Assembly: GCF_021654115.1 (NCBI RefSeq)
Contig: NZ_JAIWJF010000001.1
Location: forward strand, 310,001-374,000
Length of the DNA: 64,000 nucleotides
Source: Furfurilactobacillus milii
GTDB lineage: Bacteria > Bacillota > Bacilli > Lactobacillales > Lactobacillaceae
Reading direction: 5' to 3'
Positions 58,464 through 64,000 of this stretch are shown here, piece after piece. The notes under the pieces were generated by a model. It had not been told where the DNA came from. It did no database searches and worked only from the letters and a program-made list of their open reading frames with translations. Position 1 is the first letter of the stretch, and every line of letters starts with the position of its first letter. The position numbers and the translations under genes are program-made.

Positions 58464-58952
58464 ATGAATATTGAACCATATCACACGGATGCACGATTAA
58501 CGGCTGGTCTGGTGGATCTCATTGAATTTTGTCAAAACGATGAGGCTCATTTAGGAATTAAGATGATTGAACAGTCCGATGTTTTTGAAATTGAACATCA
58601 CTATCAGGAAAATGGCGGTAACTTTTGGATTGCCCTAGATGACGATAAAGTGGTCGGGTCAATCGGTTTACTAAAAGTTGGGCAACAAACGGCCGTTTTG
58701 AAGAAACTGTTCACCTATCCAGAATATCGTGGTGAACCGCATCGGCTTGGTCGCAAGCTTTTCCAAACATTGCTGACGTACGCACAGGCACAACCAGATA
58801 TTGATAAGCTGGTTCTTGACACACCAATGGGTGAGCATCGTTCGCACTTCTTTTATGAGAAGCAGGGTTTCAAACGTATTTCCCGGGAAAAGTTGACGGT
58901 TGATTATGAATTTCCGGATCGCGATTCGCTCATTTATGAACGTGAACTCTAA
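58464..58952 (+). CDS. GNAT family acetyltransferase
   Basis: The 162-residue acetyltransferase has the acetyl-CoA fold: FWIALDDDKVVGSIGLLKV, LKKLFTYPEYRGEPHRLGRKLFQTLLTYA (motif A, slightly altered RGxGxG), and YEKQGFKRISRE. Substrate unknown. GAAGGGAG precedes the ATG. Confidence 0.9.
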   Translation: MNIEPYHTDARLTAGLVDLIEFCQNDEAHLGIKMIEQSDVFEIEHHYQENGGNFWIALDDDKVVGSIGLLKVGQQTAVLKKLFTYPEYRGEPHRLGRKLFQTLLTYAQAQPDIDKLVLDTPMGEHRSHFFYEKQGFKRISREKLTVDYEFPDRDSLIYEREL

Positions 58953-59002
58953 GCGTCAAATAGCTGTTCGGTCAGTGTTGGCAATAGCGAAAATGTCAGA
59001 TG

Positions 59003-59794
59003 TTAATTTAAATTGAGCTGCAATTTCATTGCTAAAGCGGCAAATGCTGCATCAGCTGTGGATGATATTCTGAAGTCTGCAAACTGCGTGAACCAAGTTG
59101 CATGCGGATTGATTTCAATAACATGTTGCGGCGAGCAATGGCGATAATACCCGTTTGACCCAGTCACAATTGTGAGGTCACTTTGAGACAGCAATTCATC
59201 GGCTAACTGATCGTTTAAGGGGACGCGCCATGCGCCATCGGTCAAACGTTGGCGCACATAAGCATTGGCTTGTTTGAGGTTGGGTGGCAAAGTACCGCCA
59301 AGATGACGAAATGCTGGTTCTGGGGACAAAAGGCCGTGGCAAACGGGGCAACGTGGGATGTCTGAATGCAGTGCCTGAAGATTAAAGATACGGCCACATT
59401 GAAGACAAAAGTTAACGTTAATGCTGCCCCAGACTTCAATTACATGATGGTTACCAGCGAGCTGGTGCAGGTGATCAACATTGGTGGTGACAATGCCATC
59501 AATGAGGTGCTGTTCTTCTAACTGCGCAATAATTTGGTGAGCTTTAGTGGGACCATATTTGTGAATCGGATCCAGCATTTCCCGATGAAAACGCTGATAA
59601 AAGGCGGCAGGGTCATCTTCTAGCCAAGTTTGAGAGAATAACCCAAACTGATTGACGGCGGATTCCATATCGGGAATATGGCTTGGCACAGAGATGCCAG
59701 CGCCCGTGAGAAATGTTGGTCGGTGAGCCGCAGTCAGTTGTTTTGCCAGTTGTTCGATTTGTCGATCAAATACGGTTTGTCTTGGTTCCAGCAT
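59003..59794 (-). CDS. Variant sirtuin (Sir2) family protein
   Basis: The 263-residue protein has the NAD motif GAGIS (31-35), TTNVDHLHQLAG (103-114), and a zinc ribbon of four cysteines (about 130, 133, 149, 152). The catalytic His of the HGS motif is Trp122 (IEVWGS), and the GIPDFR arginine motif reads HIPDMES. Classical NAD-dependent deacylation is therefore doubtful. It may bind NAD or ADP-ribose, or use another mechanism. GGAAGG precedes ATG 59794. Confidence 0.85.
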   Translation of the reverse strand: MLEPRQTVFDRQIEQLAKQLTAAHRPTFLTGAGISVPSHIPDMESAVNQFGLFSQTWLEDDPAAFYQRFHREMLDPIHKYGPTKAHQIIAQLEEQHLIDGIVTTNVDHLHQLAGNHHVIEVWGSINVNFCLQCGRIFNLQALHSDIPRCPVCHGLLSPEPAFRHLGGTLPPNLKQANAYVRQRLTDGAWRVPLNDQLADELLSQSDLTIVTGSNGYYRHCSPQHVIEINPHATWFTQFADFRISSTADAAFAALAMKLQLNLN

Positions 59795-59919
59795 AAGCTC
59801 ACCTTCCTTACATAGTCTCATACTGTCAGTGTAGCGAAATTATTCTGCAGAGTGAGTGAACTCGTTTAAGTCGACAAAAAAATGACATTTACGCGCAAAC
59901 ACAAATATCATTAACATTA

Positions 59920-61305
59920 TTATTTTGCACTATCGTTCAGTGCTTGCTCTTTAGGGTGGTTCTTAAGAAAAATCGCATAATCCTTTTCTACTTGAGGAAT
60001 ATAAGCTTCAGCCCAGTCTGTCATTGCTCGGTCAAATTTCTTAGAGTCATCGATATAACCGGCGATCATTGGTCCGGTCGGTGTCTGACAGTGGTCCACT
60101 GCCAACAAACGACCACATGATTCAGCATACACATGAAATTGATCTTCACTGAGGCTGGCAAGATCGACGGAGGTTTTCATGTCCCTAAATTGGCGAACAT
60201 AAAAACTGTGCTTTTTACTTTGGAAATAACCTAAAAAGGGATCAGATGCGGATTGTAGAATTTTCTGACTGTCAATAATGCGGCGGCCTTCATTTTCTTC
60301 AAATGTTGAGGTCAAAGCCAGTTGACGCTCGGCACCAGTTTTTCTAGTCGGCAAAGCTTCCTTGATCTGTAATACAAGGTGACTGCCATCAATACTAGTG
60401 AGCAGAACCAAATAACAGCGTGAGCCAAAGCTGCCGACACCCACACAATGACGGGCGATATCAGTGACATGATATTGCGATAATAACAATGCAATGTCGG
60501 TCCGCACGGTGGAACGATAATCGGCAAGGTAATCGATAATATTACGCGTGACATCATCATTGGTGTGACGCGTAATTTTTGCGTTATCTACAAAACGCAA
60601 ACCAGCGTCGGTCGTTTGTGTGAACTTTTTAACGACTTGTTCTGAGTTCCGTTTGCCAGCTTTATCCAAGAAATACTGAATCATCTCAGCTGTTGGATCA
60701 CCTTCCGGAACAGCGCCAAGAATGCTGGCCACGTCGTTTGCTGGATAGAAACGGTCAATTGTCGACCGTTTGATACTGGCCTCAATGCCCGCCCGATAAC
60801 TTTTGGCCACGTTCCGTGTGATTTTATGAATCTTTTTATCTGTGTAACCATTCTCGCGGCCAGCTAAAATAACGCTCACTAGCAGGCGTTTGACATCGCG
60901 CTCCCAGGAGTTCACGCCAGCTTCATCAAAATCATTTAAGTCAAAGACCAATCTTCGTTCGGGAGAGGCGAAGAAACCGAAATTTCCCAAGTGTGCATCG
61001 CCTGAAATGATGACGGGAATGTGGGTACTTGCTTGGTGGTTGAGGTCAAACGCCATTAGCTCGGCAGTGCCACGAAAGAACGTGAAAGCTGATACGCCCA
61101 TTCGCCGATACCGCTCAGGCAGTAATTCAGGAACTAGCATATCTGAAATACGTTGCATTAAGAGCGTTGGATCCCGTTGCGTTTGTTTGAATGTGCCGAG
61201 TGCATCAAAGGGGACCTTTTCACGTAATTTGTCGCCCATGTGCTCTAAGTCCGTTTGGCTGCTATTGACGATGATGTTATTGATGTCTAGACCGCGATTT
61301 GCCAT
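59920..61305 (-). CDS. DUF2252 family protein
   Basis: The 461-residue protein matches the uncharacterised DUF2252 family: RYRRMGVSAFTFFRGTAELMA, SGDAHLGNFG, VFDLNDFDEA and WERDVKRLLVS. The GDAHLGN and DLNDFDEA pair resembles catalytic and metal loops of aminoglycoside-phosphotransferase-like kinases, so phosphotransfer on a small molecule is plausible. AGGAGG lies 15 bases before ATG 61305. A start further upstream cannot be excluded. Confidence 0.85.
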   Translation of the reverse strand: MANRGLDINNIIVNSSQTDLEHMGDKLREKVPFDALGTFKQTQRDPTLLMQRISDMLVPELLPERYRRMGVSAFTFFRGTAELMAFDLNHQASTHIPVIISGDAHLGNFGFFASPERRLVFDLNDFDEAGVNSWERDVKRLLVSVILAGRENGYTDKKIHKITRNVAKSYRAGIEASIKRSTIDRFYPANDVASILGAVPEGDPTAEMIQYFLDKAGKRNSEQVVKKFTQTTDAGLRFVDNAKITRHTNDDVTRNIIDYLADYRSTVRTDIALLLSQYHVTDIARHCVGVGSFGSRCYLVLLTSIDGSHLVLQIKEALPTRKTGAERQLALTSTFEENEGRRIIDSQKILQSASDPFLGYFQSKKHSFYVRQFRDMKTSVDLASLSEDQFHVYAESCGRLLAVDHCQTPTGPMIAGYIDDSKKFDRAMTDWAEAYIPQVEKDYAIFLKNHPKEQALNDSAK

Positions 61306-61393
61306 GAAAGTTAAGGATGCCTCCTGAGTAAATATTGGTTTGATTATACTCCGTGGTTCGGTATAGAAACAAACATTGCCAAATTTTGACACC

Positions 61394-61430
61394 AAAAAAA
61401 GGCTATCCAACCGCCACTAGTTGGATAGCC
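61394..61430 (-). terminator. Terminator of the map gene
   Basis: On the minus strand GGCTATCCAA pairs with TTGGATAGCC, followed by seven T residues. Confidence 0.9.
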
Positions 61431-61456
61431 CTCGATACAAAATTATAAATACTTCT

Positions 61457-62239
61457 TTACAGATACTTGGCGTCCGCTTCATGATCCTGACTCGACAAGA
61501 TCTTTGGACCATCTTTGGTAATAGCTAAAGTGTGTTCATACTGGCAACTCAGGCTGCCATCAGCTGTACGAACAGTCCAGCCATCGTCGGCGACGGGTGC
61601 ACAGCGCCAATCACCGACATTAACCATGGGTTCGATGGTAATGGTCATGCCATCACGCAAACGTAATCCTTTACCAGCTTCACCGTATGCAGGAACCATT
61701 GGATCTTCATGCATCGTAGGCTGAATGCCATGGCCGACGTATTCGCGAACGTCACCGTAGCCCATTTCGTCTTCAACGTAGTGTTGAATAGCATAACCGA
61801 TGTCACCGATCCGGTTACCGACAACTGCTTGGTCGATACCAAGATACAAAGCCTTCTTAGTAACTTCCATCAACTTTTTAACTTCATCGCTGACATCGCC
61901 AACCGCGAAAGCCCAGCAAGAATCTGACATGTAACCATCTACACTAATAACTGTGTCGACTTTGACCAGATCACCGTTTTTTAATAACAGGTCCTTACGT
62001 GGGAAAGCGTGACAAACTTCGTCGTTAACGCTGACACAAGTAGCAAAGTCGTACCCTTCGAAGCCTTTTTCTTCAGGCTTGGCGTTGTGTTCTTCAAAGT
62101 AACGTACGGCAAACTTTTCGATGTCCCAGCTCGAAATGCCGGGCTTGATGATGTCACGTAAACCGATGTGCATACCGGCCAACACAGCACCAGCTTTACG
62201 CATACCCTCGATTTCACGAGGTGATTTCAATGTAATCAT
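61457..62239 (-). CDS. map: Methionine aminopeptidase, type I
   Basis: This enzyme removes the initiator Met from new proteins. The 260-residue protein has the five metal ligands in order (VDTVISVDGYMSDSC, GHGIQPTMHEDP with His, TIEPMV with Glu, QYEHTLAIT with Glu) and substrate His in VCHAFP. An insert around residues 50-65 resembles other lactobacillar Map proteins. AGGAAGAG precedes ATG 62239. The longer frame lacks a better site. Confidence 0.95.
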   Translation of the reverse strand: MITLKSPREIEGMRKAGAVLAGMHIGLRDIIKPGISSWDIEKFAVRYFEEHNAKPEEKGFEGYDFATCVSVNDEVCHAFPRKDLLLKNGDLVKVDTVISVDGYMSDSCWAFAVGDVSDEVKKLMEVTKKALYLGIDQAVVGNRIGDIGYAIQHYVEDEMGYGDVREYVGHGIQPTMHEDPMVPAYGEAGKGLRLRDGMTITIEPMVNVGDWRCAPVADDGWTVRTADGSLSCQYEHTLAITKDGPKILSSQDHEADAKYL

Positions 62240-62403
62240 GACTATTTTCTCTTCCTTTTGTCTTTGATAACTATACTTATTTAGTATAACCATTTTAGGA
62301 TAAAAAGAGTAGCGTCTCGCTTGAAAAGGCTTGTCGCCCTTACCTTTTGCATTTCTGTAGTGAGTTAACTATGATGAATATTGAGAGAACAAAGGGGCGA
62401 ATA

Positions 62404-63279
62404 ATGATGAGTAACGAAATTTCAGGAATTAATGATACGAAGACATTGTCAAACGGCGTTGAGATGCCACGTTTGGGATTGGGTGTCTGGCAAGCTGAGC
62501 CGAAGGATGCTGTGAATGCTGTGAGTTCGGCAATTCAGATGGGCTATCCAATGATTGATACTGCTAAGGCCTATGGCAATGAACAACAAGTTGGTGAGGG
62601 TATCAAACAGGGATTGGCAGCCGCTGGTAAAAAGCGCGAAGACTTATTTGTGACGACCAAACTTGCCAATTCTGATCAAGGGTACGAATCCACGTTGACT
62701 AATTTCGATGCCAGTTTGAAACGTTTAGGCTTGGATTATGTAGATTTATATCTCATTCACTGGCCAGTTGCCGGCAAGTGGGCCGAAACTTGGCGTGCGT
62801 TTGAAAAGATTTATCAAGATGGTAAGGCACGTGCCATTGGGGTCTGCAATTTCTCTGAACAGACGATGAAGTCATTGATCGCGTTAAGTGATATCACGCC
62901 AATGGTTGACCAGGTCGAATTTCATCCATGGTTGCAACAGCCGTCTCTGAAGAAGTACTTAGCCGACACCGGTATTCAACAAGAAGCGTGGTCACCACTT
63001 GGTGGGACTGGTGGTTCCTTAATGAAAGAACCTGTAATTCAGGCGATTGCTAAGAAGCACGGCAAATCAGCTGCTCAAGTGTTAATTCGCTGGGATTTAC
63101 AGAATGGATTGGTGACGATTCCGAAATCTGTTCATCCAGAATACATTAAGCAAAACGCCGATGTGTATGATTTCAGTTTGGACGATGATGATATGAAACA
63201 ATTGGCTGCTATGGAGCAGAACAAACGGACTAGCTACTGGCTAACCAGTTTCGATTGGTACTTCGGTGATGAAAAATAG
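62404..63279 (+). CDS. Aldo-keto reductase
   Basis: The 291-residue NADPH-dependent reductase, second of its type in the window, has MIDTAKAYGNE (catalytic Asp and Tyr), TTKLANSDQ (Lys), LIHWPVAGKW (His), GVCNFSEQT and IPKSVHPEYI. A broad 2,5-diketogluconate-reductase-like specificity is likely. AAAGGGG precedes ATG 62404. ATG 62407 is an equal alternative. Confidence 0.92.
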   Translation: MMSNEISGINDTKTLSNGVEMPRLGLGVWQAEPKDAVNAVSSAIQMGYPMIDTAKAYGNEQQVGEGIKQGLAAAGKKREDLFVTTKLANSDQGYESTLTNFDASLKRLGLDYVDLYLIHWPVAGKWAETWRAFEKIYQDGKARAIGVCNFSEQTMKSLIALSDITPMVDQVEFHPWLQQPSLKKYLADTGIQQEAWSPLGGTGGSLMKEPVIQAIAKKHGKSAAQVLIRWDLQNGLVTIPKSVHPEYIKQNADVYDFSLDDDDMKQLAAMEQNKRTSYWLTSFDWYFGDEK

Positions 63280-63291
63280 TTTGTAGACATT

Positions 63292-63326
63292 ACGTGCCAC
63301 ATTCGTTAAGCGTGTGGCGCGTTTTT
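63292..63326 (+). terminator. Terminator after the aldo-keto reductase
   Basis: CGTGCCACA pairs with TGTGGCGCG (one wobble), then TTTTT. Confidence 0.8.
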
Positions 63327-63385
63327 GGTTGCAGGTCAAAAGAAACGGTATTGTCGATTCAGTGCGGTGGATGCCGCTTGCGGTT

Positions 63386-63554
63386 GGCAACATTGACACA
63401 CTCGCCGTGGGACCGGTTCAAGCCGGAAGAGCGCCGTCTATCACCTCGCCGCCAAGCCTCGTGAAGACCGTGAGTCTTGGCGCCCGTCCGTGTTGTAAAT
63501 TCGGGAGAACCATTCGGATTAACAACACCTTCACAGCGTGGTGTCAATGTTGCC
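63386..63554 (+). repeat. Dispersed structured element, copy A63
   Basis: The element is 169 nt, closed by a perfect 14-base inverted repeat GGCAACATTGACAC (63386-63399) / GTGTCAATGTTGCC (63541-63554). It differs from A34 by two paired substitutions that keep base pairing. It contains GGGACCGG with CCGG/CCGG, hairpin CGCCAAG/CTTGGCG, CGTCC, and hairpin GTGTTGT/ACAACAC. Confidence 0.88.
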
Positions 63555-63770
63555 GTCCTCCGGCTGATGTAGTAATAGTTTTTGAGAAAGTATCATTTAT
63601 CAGTAAGTGTGTAGGCAATGCAACCATTATTGTGATGTTAGGGATGGTCCAAGGCAGTTTTTCCTTGCTATAAAGATGTGGTCAGATGATTTATTGGTTG
63701 CCGACTTGTTTACAACCACAACAGACAGCTGTTTAATGAGAACTATCATTTCTAGGAGTGGAGTTCTTTT

Positions 63771-64000
63771 ATGGTCAAAACACAGATTGGTTTACTGAGC
63801 ACGATTGATCGGCTTAAACTTCCTGCTAAACAGCTTAGTCAGGTCTTAACGATAATTGAACGAGAATTTGACAGTGCCGTTATCACGGTTACAGACACCA
63901 CGAATCCGAGTGTGTTGACGCTCATTCAAGAAACTACCGTGAACTCATTTTCGGTTCCTCGTAACGGTGCAGCCAATGGTCGTCGTTTAGCGGTTTCAAA
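63771..64000 (+). CDS. Partial gene, N-terminus only
   Basis: An ATG after AGGAGTGGAG opens a frame that runs off the window (76 codons, starting MVKTQIGLLSTIDRLKLP). The visible part looks like a soluble alpha/beta protein (IEREFDSAVITVTDTT). No family could be recognised from this fragment. Confidence 0.55.
   Translation, partial: MVKTQIGLLSTIDRLKLPAKQLSQVLTIIEREFDSAVITVTDTTNPSVLTLIQETTVNSFSVPRNGAANGRRLAVS

Noticed and set aside
13201-63440. Reading the GGGACCGGTTCAA box as a tRNA T-arm
   Set aside because: There is a GGTTCAA resemblance, but no acceptor stem, anticodon arm or CCA-end arrangement is present, and copies vary in stems unlike tRNA genes.
13080-63554. Structured elements as intrinsic terminators
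   Set aside because: They lack terminal T runs, and several genes beside them have a separate, typical terminator.

Overview
The window is a chromosomal segment of a Gram-positive lactic acid bacterium, almost certainly a member of the Lactobacillaceae. The grounds are moderate GC, strong AGGAGG ribosome sites, TTG and GTG starts, a KxYKxGKxW/LPxTG adhesin, a WxL surface-protein cluster, ClpL, LacI/cre sugar control and abundant intrinsic terminators. The species cannot be fixed from sequence alone. Several parS-like palindromes, the best at 7003-7018, suggest the origin-proximal half of the chromosome. No rRNA, tRNA, CRISPR array or intact insertion sequence was seen.

Layout. 1-1489: ABC-2 exporter (permease cut by the window edge). 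1788-2429: GyrI-like protein behind a start-codon hairpin. 2448-6340: FMN-riboswitch-controlled riboflavin operon ribD-ribE-ribBA-ribH. 6409-7399: stress proteins. 7496-9975: a tiny HTH regulator and clpL behind three palindromes. 10289-12944: XRE-like regulator, DUF6176 protein, and a MarR/quinone-oxidoreductase pair with two matching operators. 13363-16206: LacI-controlled sugar-acid operon. 16303-17464: broken LytTR regulator and a LiaF-like protein. 18394-26993: giant adhesin split by a frameshift. 27319-34223: secreted double FMN-binding protein, ABC-F ATPase, fumarate-reductase-like flavoprotein and ApbE. 35333-38488: amino-acid ABC transporter without ATPase, HxlR regulator, aldo-keto reductase. 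38630-42930: LacI, MFS sugar carrier and GH13 alpha-glucosidase. 43152-47331: WxL cluster. 47407-51604: broken MFS, Amt, TMEM175-like channel. 51919-54822: small peptide gene, gene debris and an AT-rich acquired pair. 54900-64000: degenerate ApbE paralogue, DHA2 exporter, LysR, GNAT, variant sirtuin, DUF2252, Map, aldo-keto reductase and a partial gene.

How it fits together. Riboflavin synthesis, a surface protein with two SGAT sites, an ApbE flavin transferase, a fumarate-reductase-like enzyme and cre sites near two of them point to flavin-based extracellular or fumarate-linked electron disposal. No Ndh2/Eet core genes lie in the window.

The most unusual feature is a dispersed family of six intergenic elements of 167-169 nt. 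Each is closed by a 13-14 bp terminal inverted repeat and encloses a conserved GGGACCGG box and two hairpins. Arm sequences differ between copies with compensatory changes, so pairing rather than sequence appears to be conserved. Four genes (LytTR, adhesin, WxL, MFS) carry frameshifts, either real decay or phase variation, or indel errors in the assembly.
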